NCBI GenBank assembly: GCA_036522815.1
Contig: DATDFC010000102.1
Location: forward strand, 24,012 to 88,011
Source of the DNA: AG41 sp036522815
Lineage (GTDB): Bacteria > Gemmatimonadota > Gemmatimonadetes > Gemmatimonadales > GWC2-71-9
Direction of reading: 5' to 3'
DNA length: 64,000 nucleotides
Made by a program: the position numbers and the translations under genes. The notes below the pieces were generated by a model. That model worked only from the letters and a program-made list of their open reading frames with translations. It was not told where the DNA came from and did not search any database. Positions 32,892 through 42,141 of this stretch are shown here, in pieces (position 1 is the first letter of the stretch; each line of letters starts with the position of its first letter).

Positions 32892-33695
32892 GTGGCTGAC
32901 CTGCGAACGGCGCTGCAGGACGCGCTGGGCCCGACCTACCGGGTCGAGCGCGAGGTGCGTCCGGTAGGCACCTGCCGCATGTTCGTCGCGCTCGAAGGAG
33001 CGAGCGGACCGGCTCTCCTCGTGAAAGTCCTGCCGGGGGAGCTGTCGCTCGCGTTGGACACGGCGCTGCTCGAGCGCGAGCTCCAGATGCTGGCGGAGCG
33101 TCTGAGCGCGCCGCCCCTCGTGCCTCCGCGCGGCTCCGGACGCGCCGGCGCGTTGGTATATCACTCGCGCGCGTTCGTGGAAGGCACCACGCTGCGCGCC
33201 TGGCTCACCCGCAACGGCGAGCTGCCGCTGCGCCGGGCGGTCGAGATTCTGCGCGACGTGCTCAGCGCGCTGGCCCACGCGCACGCCGCCCACATCGCCC
33301 ACGGCGACCTGAAGCCCGAAAACGTCCTCCTCACCGAAGGCCACACGCTGGTCGCCGATACCGGGATCGTGGGAGCGGTGGAGCGTTCTCTGCCGCGCGG
33401 CGCGCCCGGGGCGGTGACCGGGGCGCTGTGCGCCACCACCTATGTGGCGCCGGAGCGGCGCGCGCCCGGAGGGAAGAACGGCGCGGCGGCGGCCACGCCG
33501 GCCGACGACATGTTCGCCGTGGGCGTGCTGGTGCACGAGATGTTGACGGGTCGCCCGCCCACGCCGGAATCGGAGCCACTCGAGGAGGTCCGCTCGGTGC
33601 CCCCGTGGCTCGCCGAGCTGGAGCGGCGCTGCCTCGCGCCCGACCCGGCGAGCCGCTGGCCGGATGGCGGCGCGGCGCTCGCCGCAATGAGCTGA
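32892..33695 (+). CDS. Ser/Thr protein kinase-like protein, divergent, start likely upstream
   Basis: 267 residues from GTG 32892. A kinase fold is visible: the beta3 lysine in LLVKVLPGEL, catalytic loop HGDLKPENVLL (HRD replaced by HGD), VADTG in place of DFG and a TYVAPER activation-loop end. The glycine-rich loop (GxGxxG) is missing or replaced by REVRPVGTCRM, and there is no membrane helix. It may be weakly active or a pseudokinase. A good ribosome site and ATG at 32858 are out of frame with it by one base. If one G of the run at 32875-32879 is extra, the protein would begin MATSRSGNPPGVADLRTALQ, matching relatives. Confidence 0.78.
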   Translation: MADLRTALQDALGPTYRVEREVRPVGTCRMFVALEGASGPALLVKVLPGELSLALDTALLERELQMLAERLSAPPLVPPRGSGRAGALVYHSRAFVEGTTLRAWLTRNGELPLRRAVEILRDVLSALAHAHAAHIAHGDLKPENVLLTEGHTLVADTGIVGAVERSLPRGAPGAVTGALCATTYVAPERRAPGGKNGAAAATPADDMFAVGVLVHEMLTGRPPTPESEPLEEVRSVPPWLAELERRCLAPDPASRWPDGGAALAAMS

Positions 33696-33705
33696 CTGCT
33701 CCTCC

Positions 33706-34509
33706 TCACCCGCTCGCGCCCGAGTAGCGCTTGAGCGCGGTGCGCCACAAGAGCCGGGTCAGCGCGAACACGACTCCCGCCACCACCGCCGCGACCAGCG
33801 CGAACCCGGGCTCGAGTCGTCCCGTGAGAGCGGACGCAGGGATCGTCGTGGTCCAGGCGATGGGGATGAGGTACACGAAGACGAATCGCAGCGCGCCCGG
33901 ATAGGCCGACACCGGATAGCGGGCGCCCTCATACACCGCGTCGAACAGCACCGAGAGGTTCTCCACCGACACGAACCAGAAGGCCAGGCTCATCAGCGCC
34001 ACCCACAGCGCGTATACCACGACAACGGCAGCCGCAAGCGTCAAGCCGAACGCCGCAAGCTGCGCGACCGACGGCATCCGGCCGAGCCGGTACAGCGCGT
34101 AGCCCGCCAGGACGAGGCCGAGCACGACATCGGAGAATCGCCACACGTCGAGGCGGCGGAACGAGACGAACCCCTGCGCGTCTACTGGCTTCGCGAGCAC
34201 CAGATCGAGGCCGCCGCTCTTCACTTCTCCCGCGAGCCGACCGATGCCTGGCCGCAGCACGGCTTCGATCACTCCGGTGAGCGTGTTGAACACTCCCAGC
34301 AGGACGACGACCTCCCAATAGTCCCAGTCCCCCAGCCGCGTTGTGTGCCGGAAGAACACCGCCAGCGTGAGCAGCGCCGTGACGATCCAGAACAGCGTGC
34401 CGAGCAGACTGGCCACAAGGTTGGCGCGATACTGCACCTCTTCGGCGACGTTGAGGCGGAACAGGGCGATCAGAACGCGGAACGCGGAAGTCGGAACGCG
34501 TAACATCAT
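33706..34509 (-). CDS. ABC exporter permease subunit 2 (ABC-2 type)
   Basis: 267 residues from ATG 34509, overlapping the previous permease's stop by ATGA. Six hydrophobic segments occur, with the family pattern of a cytoplasmic amino-terminal helix (VLIALFRLNVAEEVQYRAN) and a GGLDLVLAKPVDAQ amphipathic segment after helix 2. This belongs to the ABC-2 family with paired permeases. Substrate is unknown. It is last in a three-gene unit with ATPase and permease 1. Confidence 0.88.
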   Translation of the reverse strand: MMLRVPTSAFRVLIALFRLNVAEEVQYRANLVASLLGTLFWIVTALLTLAVFFRHTTRLGDWDYWEVVVLLGVFNTLTGVIEAVLRPGIGRLAGEVKSGGLDLVLAKPVDAQGFVSFRRLDVWRFSDVVLGLVLAGYALYRLGRMPSVAQLAAFGLTLAAAVVVVYALWVALMSLAFWFVSVENLSVLFDAVYEGARYPVSAYPGALRFVFVYLIPIAWTTTIPASALTGRLEPGFALVAAVVAGVVFALTRLLWRTALKRYSGASG

Positions 34510-35299
34510 CCGCCCACCGCACCGTACTTGCGCAGCCCCCGGGTCCACGCCAGGCGGTAGGCACCCAGCCACACCGCGAGCCACAGGATCTGCCCCACGA
34601 AGCCCTGCACGACCGCGGCGCCGTGCACGGCACCGGTGAGCAGGTCCACCGGGAATGCCAGCATGTAGGGGAACCATAAGAACCCCGCCACCCGCGCTAC
34701 GGTGGGCGGGAGCAGGGCGAGCGGCGCGAGCCGGCCGGAGAGAAACAGCGAGATCCCGGCGTGCAGCTCCATGATGGCGGTGGCGCGGGTGGTCCAGAAC
34801 GCGAGCAGCCCCGTGGCGAAGCTGATGAAGAACCGCATCGCCGCAGCGAGCAGCACCGCTATAGCGGTGAGGGCCCACCGCCCCGTTTCGAACGGCAGCC
34901 GCACCGCGGGCCACGCCGCCGCGACGATCAGCCACACCACGAGGATCATGCCGGCGGTCCGCGCCTTGTAGGCCATGTTCTCCGCCACCGCCTCGTGCGC
35001 CGGGTGAATCGGGCGGGCCAGGCGGAAGTTCAGCTCGCCCTCACGGATCCACGAATCCAAGTACCACGAGTCCCAGGCGATGGTGAGCTGGTTGACGAGC
35101 ATCAGGGCGAAGAAATAGCGCGCGAAGTCGGCGCGGGCATACCCCTGCACGGGGCCGTCCGCCGCGATCGCCCACCAGATGCCGAGCGCGACGGCCGGCT
35201 CGGTCACGCCCCAGAGCAGCCACAGGACGATGGATGCCCGGTACTGCAGGTCCTGCAGCCAGGCGGCGCGCAGCAGCGCGCCGTAGCGCCGCGGCCAGC

Positions 35300-35303
<4 letters not shown>
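34506..35303 (-). CDS. ABC exporter permease subunit 1 (ABC-2 type)
   Basis: 265 residues from ATG 35303, overlapping the ATPase stop by ATGA. Six helices, with a paralogous layout to the following permease: ALLRAAWLQDLQYRASIVLW and the post-helix-2 segment GELNFRLARPIHPAHEA. The two permeases probably form a heterodimer in the inner membrane with the ATPase. The export substrate is unknown. Confidence 0.88.
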
Positions 35304-36304
<1,001 letters not shown>

Positions 36305-36354
36305 GGGTGGTGGGGGAATTTAGCCGGGTCTCTGGCGCGGCTGCGCCGCGCACC

Positions 36355-36363
36355 TACCTTGGG
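36355..36363 (+). promoter_or_regulatory. TACCTTGGG motif before the histidine kinase
   Basis: The nonamer TACCTTGGG ends 14 nt before ATG 36378. The same sequence or close variants occur before four other genes in the window (see findings). It resembles a -10-like element TANCTT followed by GGG. Confidence 0.45.
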
Positions 36364-36377
36364 GGCCGGAGGCACCC

Positions 36378-38165
36378 ATGATCGGCGTACCGCGGCGCGG
36401 CGTATCCATCTCCGTCAAGCTGCCCCTTCTCATTGGGGGTCTGCTCGTCGCGGTCACCGCCATCTACTCCGGGGCGGCCTACGAGAGGGTTCGCGGCACC
36501 TCACGGGCGGCCGTCACCGAGCGTCTCGGCACGGTCGCCGACCAGTACGCCCGAGCCCTGAAGACGCAGCGCGACCAACTGGTCGCGGGACTGCAGAGCA
36601 TGGCCGACCTTGCGGCAGTCCGCGCGTATGCCGCCCACCCGAGCGTCGCCGGCCGGGCGGGCGCGCAGGCAGCGCTCCAACCGGTCGGCCTGCAGGCGCA
36701 GCAGGTCGTCGCCGTGGAGTTGTGGAGTGCGGATCGGCATCGGCTGCTCGCGATCGGCGATCCCGACCGGTGGGGCGGTGGTGCGGCCGTCGACCTCGTG
36801 CGGGACCTCGCCGCCGCCGACTCCGGAGCGGTAGGCCCGTTCCGCGCGGTCGGCGACACCATCGTCTATCCCGTGGGCGCGAGGATCCGCGCCGGTGAGG
36901 CCACGCGCGGCTATATCGTGCAGTGGCGTTTGATCGCGCTGTCGCCGCAGGCCCGCGAGCAAGTGAGTCGCCTGATCGGCTCGGACGCCCACCTGTTCGT
37001 TGGAAACGCCGCCACGGACGTCTGGACCGACCTGAGCCGGCGCGTCGCCGCGCCGCCCGTGGACGTCGTCCACGCGACGGGCGTGCTGCACTATGAGCGT
37101 CCCGGTGCCGGCGTCGTGCTCGCCGCCGCGCGCGCGGCCCCGCGCACACCCTGGCTGGTGCTCGTGGAGTTCCCAGGCGACGCCATTCTCGCTCCCGCGC
37201 GCCTCTTCCTGCGGCAGCTCACCCTCATCGGCTCGATCATTCTGGCCATCGGCTTGCTCGCCGCGTGGGCGATGAGCCTTACGCTAACGCGGCCGCTGGT
37301 GCGGCTGACCCACGCAGCTGAAGCGGTGGCCGGAGGGGATTACACGCAGCCCATCGCGGCCCGTCAGGGGCGGGACGAGCTGGGACGCCTCGCCGGCGCG
37401 TTCGCCGTCATGGTGGCGCACGTGCGGGAGTCGCGGCAGGGTCTCGAGGAGCGGGTGCGGGCGCGGACCGCCGAGCTCGAGGACCGCAACGCGGAGCTCG
37501 AGGCGTTCGCCTATTCGATCTCACATGATCTGCGCGCGCCGCTGCGCGCGATGCAGGGGTTCAGCCTGGCGCTGCTCGAGGATTACGGCGACCGGCTGGA
37601 CGAGGCCGGCCGCCGCTACGCCGAGCGTGTCATCACGGCCGCGCGGACGATGGACCGGCTGATCGACGACCTGCTGGCGTACAGTCGACTCGCCCGGGCC
37701 GAGCTGCGTCTGGTCCCGCTCGATCTCGGGCGGCTGATGCGCTCGTCGCTCGACCAGCTGGACGGCGAGGTCCAGAGTCGCGCGGCACGAATCACCGTCG
37801 CGGAGCCCCTCCCCGCGGTGGTGGGGCACGGGGCTACGCTGGCCCAGGTGTTCGTGAACTTGATCGCGAACGCGATCAAGTTCGTGCCCGCGGACCGCGC
37901 ACCGGAGGTGCTCGTCCGGGCCGAGCCGCAGGGCGAGCGCGTGCGCCTGTGGGTCGAAGACAACGGCATCGGCATCGCGGCGGAGCACCACGAGCGCATC
38001 TTTCGGGTGTTCGAGCGGTTGCACCGCGCGGAGGACTATCCGGGCACCGGCATCGGCCTTGCCATCGTGCGCAAGGGGGTCGAGCGCATGGGTGGACGCG
38101 TGGGGCTCGAGTCGGCGCTCGGGAGCGGGAGTAAGTTCTGGATCGACCTGCCCCGCGCGTCCTGA
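36378..38165 (+). CDS. Membrane-bound sensor histidine kinase
   Basis: 595 residues. Two membrane helices (residues 15-35 and 273-295) flank a periplasmic sensor domain of about 235 residues. A HAMP (about 297-350), a coiled segment, HisKA with phospho-acceptor His383 in ISHDLRAPLRAM, and an HATPase with N-box FVNLIANAIKF, G1 DNGIGI and G2 GTGIGLAIV follow. No receiver domain is attached and no response-regulator gene is adjacent, so the partner is unknown. The two orphan response regulators at 49.8-51.5 kb are possible but unproven partners. Confidence 0.93.
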   Translation: MIGVPRRGVSISVKLPLLIGGLLVAVTAIYSGAAYERVRGTSRAAVTERLGTVADQYARALKTQRDQLVAGLQSMADLAAVRAYAAHPSVAGRAGAQAALQPVGLQAQQVVAVELWSADRHRLLAIGDPDRWGGGAAVDLVRDLAAADSGAVGPFRAVGDTIVYPVGARIRAGEATRGYIVQWRLIALSPQAREQVSRLIGSDAHLFVGNAATDVWTDLSRRVAAPPVDVVHATGVLHYERPGAGVVLAAARAAPRTPWLVLVEFPGDAILAPARLFLRQLTLIGSIILAIGLLAAWAMSLTLTRPLVRLTHAAEAVAGGDYTQPIAARQGRDELGRLAGAFAVMVAHVRESRQGLEERVRARTAELEDRNAELEAFAYSISHDLRAPLRAMQGFSLALLEDYGDRLDEAGRRYAERVITAARTMDRLIDDLLAYSRLARAELRLVPLDLGRLMRSSLDQLDGEVQSRAARITVAEPLPAVVGHGATLAQVFVNLIANAIKFVPADRAPEVLVRAEPQGERVRLWVEDNGIGIAAEHHERIFRVFERLHRAEDYPGTGIGLAIVRKGVERMGGRVGLESALGSGSKFWIDLPRAS

Positions 38166-38206
38166 GGCTGGCCGTCGGGGCGTGCCGGAGGCACATTACC
38201 AGCTCC

Positions 38207-38524
38207 GTGACGCCCACCCGCCTCTTCGCCGATCGCCGCCATGGTGTGGACCGACGCTCGTCCGCCCGGCGCCGGGCGGTGGCGAGGGCGCCGCTCGAGC
38301 GCCGCCGCGTGGTGGACCGGCGGCGCGGCGCGGAACGGCGCAGTACGCTGGAGCGGCGTGGCCGCGCCGTACGTCTTCCCGCGGCCGAATCCCCAGCCGA
38401 GCATCTCCGCAACGCCCTCCAGGTGCTCGCGCTCAGGGGCGGCGTGGGCGACACGGATTTCGGAGCCGCGCTGGCGCGGTTGCGGCGTGCCCTGGAGCTG
38501 TTGGAGGCGCATCGCGAGCGGTGA
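38207..38524 (+). CDS. Arg-rich small protein with DRR repeats
   Basis: 105 residues from GTG 38207. The N-terminal half is very basic with repeated [DE]RR blocks (FADRRHGVDRRSSARRR, VVDRRRGAERRS, LERRGRAV). The second half is a helical segment (LRNALQVLALRG, ARLRRALELLEAHRER). Its stop overlaps the next start (GTGA), so it is translationally coupled to the acetyltransferase gene. The DRR motif recurs in the tail of the protein at 54351-54767. Function unknown; nucleic-acid binding is a guess. Confidence 0.6.
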   Translation: MTPTRLFADRRHGVDRRSSARRRAVARAPLERRRVVDRRRGAERRSTLERRGRAVRLPAAESPAEHLRNALQVLALRGGVGDTDFGAALARLRRALELLEAHRER

Positions 38525-39003
38525 AGGGGCTCTCGATCCGCCCGGCGACGGCCGCGGACGCGGGCGTGCTCGCGCGCCATCGCGCCGACATGTTCCGCGA
38601 CATGGGCCAGCTGAGCGACGACCTGCGCGACACGTTGCTCGAAGCGGCGCGCGCGTATTTCGCCGCCGCGATCCCGGACGGCCGCTATGTCGCCTGGCTG
38701 GCCGAGGCCGGGGGCGAGATCGTGGGTGGGGCGGGGCTGCAGCTGCGCGAGCTGTTGCCGCGCCCCGCGCCCGGGGGCTCGCGCCTGGTACGCGGACCGC
38801 AGGGTCTGGTCATGAACGTATTCACCGAGCACGCGTGGCGGCGCCGGGGCGTGGCCGCGGCGCTGTTGCGTGAGCTGCTGCGCTGGTGCCGGGCGAGCGG
38901 CATCGAGAGCGTGGTGCTGCACGCCTCGGCGGATGGGCGTCCCCTGTACGAGAAGCTGGGCTTCACGCCGACGAATGAGATGCGGTACGCGGGGGACGGG
39001 TGA
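38521..39003 (+). CDS. GNAT-family N-acetyltransferase
   Basis: 160 residues from GTG 38521, overlapping the preceding stop. A complete GNAT domain: SIRPATAADAGVLARHRADM, the central strand LVMNVFTEHAWRRRGVAAALLRELLRWC with the acetyl-CoA motif RRRGVA, then ESVVLHASADGRPLYEKLGFTP with the typical Tyr-x-x-x-GF end. Substrate is unknown. Its 3' end overlaps the convergent PPK gene by 41 bp. Confidence 0.92.
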   Translation: MKGLSIRPATAADAGVLARHRADMFRDMGQLSDDLRDTLLEAARAYFAAAIPDGRYVAWLAEAGGEIVGGAGLQLRELLPRPAPGGSRLVRGPQGLVMNVFTEHAWRRRGVAAALLRELLRWCRASGIESVVLHASADGRPLYEKLGFTPTNEMRYAGDG

Positions 39004-42000
39004 CACCCGCGCCCCGGGCGTAGGAGCCATCGGAGGCGAGACTCCAGGCATCGGCGTCGGCGAGCTCGCGCTCGAGAATGCCGTCCAACCGCTCCCGTGC
39101 GGCGGCGTCGTCCACGGGCGTAACGACTTCGATGCGGCGGCGCAGATTGCGGGGCCGCCAATCGGCCGACCCGATGTAGTACTCCGGGGCTCCGCCGTTC
39201 CCGAAGTGATAGATGCGCGCGTGCTCGAGGAAGCGGCCCAGCACGCTCACCACCTTGATCCGCTCGGATAGCCCCGGCACGCCGGGGCGCAGCATGCACA
39301 CTCCCCGCACCACCAGACGCACGTCCACGCCGGCTTGCGACGCGCGGTACAGCGCGCCGATCACGCTGCAGTCGGCCAGGCCGTTGAGCTTGGCGCGGAT
39401 GCGCCCGCCGCGGCCGGCGCGCGCGTGCTCCGCCTCGCGCGCGATGAGGGCGAGGAACCGGTCGAACATGTTGGTGGGTGCGACGAGCAGCCGCCGGAAC
39501 GCCGCCCGCGGGGCGCGCGAGGAGCCGGTGAGCTCGTTGAAGAGCGCGTGCAGGTCGGCCGTGATCGCCTCATCCGTGGTGAACAACCCCAGATCGGTGT
39601 ACAGCCTGGCGGTGTCGGGGTTGTAGTTGCCGCTCCCGACGTGGGCATAGCGCCGCGTGCGATCGCCCGTCCGCCGGATGACGAGGGCGATCTTGGCGTG
39701 GGTCTTGAGGGTCGCGACGCCGGTGATCACGTGGATGCCCGCCGCCTCGAGGCTCTGCGCCCAGTCGATGTTCAGCTGCTCGTCGAAGCGCGCTTTCAGC
39801 TCGACGAACACGGATACGTCCTTGCCGCGGGCGGCCGCGCGCCGCAGCGCGTCTCCCAGCGCCGAGGGGCCGCCGGGCCGATACAGCGTGAGCTTGATCG
39901 CGGCCACCGCGGGGTCGTCCGCCGCCTCGGCGATGAAGCGCTCGAAGCTCTGGGCGAAACCGTCGTAGGGATGGTGCACCAGGACGTCGCGCGAGTCGAG
40001 CGCGTCGAACACGCCGCGACTGGCCGGAAAGGGATCGCGCGCGGCGAGCGGAGGGTAATCGAGCTCCGGGCGGGGGTGAGCGCCGGCCAGCTCGGTGACG
40101 GCGCCGAGATGCACCGGCCCGTCGGCCGTGTAGACGTCCGACGGCCCGAGCGCGCTCGCGAGCTCGCTCTCCTCGAAGCGCAGCTCGCGCTGCAGCAGCT
40201 CGCGCAGCGCCGGCGGCATCGCACGCTCGACCTCGAGGCGCACCACCGGTCCCCAGGGCCGCCGTCGCACTTCCTCGGCGACCGCCTGCACGAAGCTCGC
40301 CGCCCCGAGCTCGTCCAGCTGAATGTCACCGCTGCGCGTCACGCGAAACGCATGCGCCTCCAGGATCTCGCGTCCCGGGAACAGCGTGTCGAGGTGAGCG
40401 CGCAGCAGCGTCTCGAGCGCGACCACGCCGCCCTCTCCACCCAGGGCCAGGAAGCGGGGCAGGGAGGGGGGCAGCTCGACCGTCGCGAAGTGGGGCGGGC
40501 CGTCGGGCCCGTCCCGCAGCATGACCGCCAGGCTCACCCGCCGGTCCGCCAGGTGCGGAAAGGCATGCCCGGGGGCGCGGGTGAGCGCCTTAGGCGTGAG
40601 CAGCGGCGCCACGTCGTCCGCGAAGCGGCGCGCCAGGGTGGTGCGCTGGCTCAGGTCGAGCTCCGCCCAGTCGCGGACACAGATCCCCTGTGCGGCGAGC
40701 GGGCCCCGCAACAGCTCGTGAAACGAGCGATACTGCCGCGCGATGAGCGGATGCAGCCGGATCGCGATCGCGTCGAGCTGCTCGGCCGGTGTGAGGCCGT
40801 CGGGTGAGCGCTCCACCACGCCCGCCGCCACCTGGTGCTGCAGCGCGCCGACGTCGACCATGAAAAACTGATCCAGGTTCGTGCTGAAGATCGCGAGAAA
40901 GCGCAGCCGCGCGAGCAGCGGAACACGGGGATCTTCGGCCAGCTCGAGCACCCGGACGTTGAACTCGAGCGTGGAGAGCAGCGCATTGACGAACTGATCG
41001 GGCGACTGGCGCGCGGCGTCGAGGGCCCGGCGCGGCAGCGCCGGCACCCGCAACTCGCTCAGTGTGAGCCGGCTGGACTCGTCGGTCGTGCCGCCGGTGG
41101 GTGCCGTCGGCTGCACCGGCGCGAGTGGCGCGGCGGACCACTCCGGCACGAGCTCCGAGCGCGCCGCGACCGCCAGCGCCGAGAGCGTCGTCGGATCCCG
41201 CAACACAGGCGAGCCTACGCGCGCGATCACGTCCGCCGGCGTGAACCATTGCAGCCCGCCGGGCGGGGCCGCGCTGAGGTCACGGCGCAGGCGCCGCACC
41301 AGCCAGACCTCGACCGCGGGTCGCCGGTCCGCCGCCCGCACCACACCGATCAGGCGGGTCTCGCCTTCGACGCTCCCGAACAGGCGGCGCATCGCCCGGC
41401 GGCACGTCTCCTCGCCGCCCCCCGGCTCGAGCGGCAGCTCGAGCGCGGCGCCGCTGCGCCACAGCGCCAGCCGCCCGTGCACCACCGCCAGTATGGCGAT
41501 CTGCCGCGCGTCCTGGGTGGGGCCGTGCGCCGTCTCGAGCGCGAGGCGCAGCGTTCGGGCGCGCTCCACCCGGTCGACCGCGGCGCGGGGGAGGCCGTAG
41601 CGGCGCTCGATCGAGCGGGCCAGGCGTCCCGCCGGGATCAGGCACCAGGGGCGCCGCGTGATCACCAGCTCGCGGAACACCGGCGACGAGTCGGTCCCGC
41701 GCACCGTCACCGTGTCGTAGGCGAGGTCGAGCTGCGGCAGCGGCACGAACGGGAGGCGGGCGCCGCGCAGCTCACGCTCGACCTCGAGCTCCCACACGAG
41801 CACCAGCCGCTCCGGATCGACCAGCGCCCGCAGCCGGCGCGCCGGCTCGGCGTCGCCGCGGAACGCCTCCCGCGGCTCGAGCTCGACGACCGGGGTAACG
41901 TAGCGGGCCGTCCCCACGTCCAGGGCGAGCTCGCGCCGATCGTCCACGTCGAAGCGCATGCCGCAGGTGATGCCGCGCCGGCGCAGGTCGCCGGCCGGCG

Positions 42001-42136
42001 TGTCGAAATACAGGTCGCGGTGAAACGTGCGCCGCGGCGGTGCCGCCGCGAGGCCGAGCGGTGGAGGCGCGGCGACCAGCTCGGCCAGGCGCGCGGCGCT
42101 CGGCACGTCCCAGCGCAGCTCGGTCACGGAGGGCAC
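38963..42136 (-). CDS. ppk1: Fusion of a CYTH-like domain with polyphosphate kinase 1
   Basis: About 1057 residues from GTG 42136 (GTG 42127 also possible), much longer than typical PPK1 (about 690). Residues 5-165 resemble a CYTH/VTC triphosphate-tunnel domain (ELRWDVP, HRDLYFDTPAGDLRRRGITCGMRFD), though the ExExK start is degenerate. A linker (165-375) has no clear family. The PPK1 core follows from about residue 385 (LEFNVRVLELAEDPRVPLL, FSTNLDQFFMVDVG). Conserved catalytic segments are HHPYDGF, KTHAK with the phospho-histidine His813, HVGSGNYNP, IYHFGNGG and IGSADWRPRNL. PPK1 makes polyphosphate from ATP reversibly. A CotH-like gene precedes it with a 5-bp gap. Confidence 0.9.
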   Translation of the reverse strand: MPSVTELRWDVPSAARLAELVAAPPPLGLAAAPPRRTFHRDLYFDTPAGDLRRRGITCGMRFDVDDRRELALDVGTARYVTPVVELEPREAFRGDAEPARRLRALVDPERLVLVWELEVERELRGARLPFVPLPQLDLAYDTVTVRGTDSSPVFRELVITRRPWCLIPAGRLARSIERRYGLPRAAVDRVERARTLRLALETAHGPTQDARQIAILAVVHGRLALWRSGAALELPLEPGGGEETCRRAMRRLFGSVEGETRLIGVVRAADRRPAVEVWLVRRLRRDLSAAPPGGLQWFTPADVIARVGSPVLRDPTTLSALAVAARSELVPEWSAAPLAPVQPTAPTGGTTDESSRLTLSELRVPALPRRALDAARQSPDQFVNALLSTLEFNVRVLELAEDPRVPLLARLRFLAIFSTNLDQFFMVDVGALQHQVAAGVVERSPDGLTPAEQLDAIAIRLHPLIARQYRSFHELLRGPLAAQGICVRDWAELDLSQRTTLARRFADDVAPLLTPKALTRAPGHAFPHLADRRVSLAVMLRDGPDGPPHFATVELPPSLPRFLALGGEGGVVALETLLRAHLDTLFPGREILEAHAFRVTRSGDIQLDELGAASFVQAVAEEVRRRPWGPVVRLEVERAMPPALRELLQRELRFEESELASALGPSDVYTADGPVHLGAVTELAGAHPRPELDYPPLAARDPFPASRGVFDALDSRDVLVHHPYDGFAQSFERFIAEAADDPAVAAIKLTLYRPGGPSALGDALRRAAARGKDVSVFVELKARFDEQLNIDWAQSLEAAGIHVITGVATLKTHAKIALVIRRTGDRTRRYAHVGSGNYNPDTARLYTDLGLFTTDEAITADLHALFNELTGSSRAPRAAFRRLLVAPTNMFDRFLALIAREAEHARAGRGGRIRAKLNGLADCSVIGALYRASQAGVDVRLVVRGVCMLRPGVPGLSERIKVVSVLGRFLEHARIYHFGNGGAPEYYIGSADWRPRNLRRRIEVVTPVDDAAARERLDGILERELADADAWSLASDGSYARGAGVTRPPRTASHSSA

Positions 42137-42141
42137 GGCCC

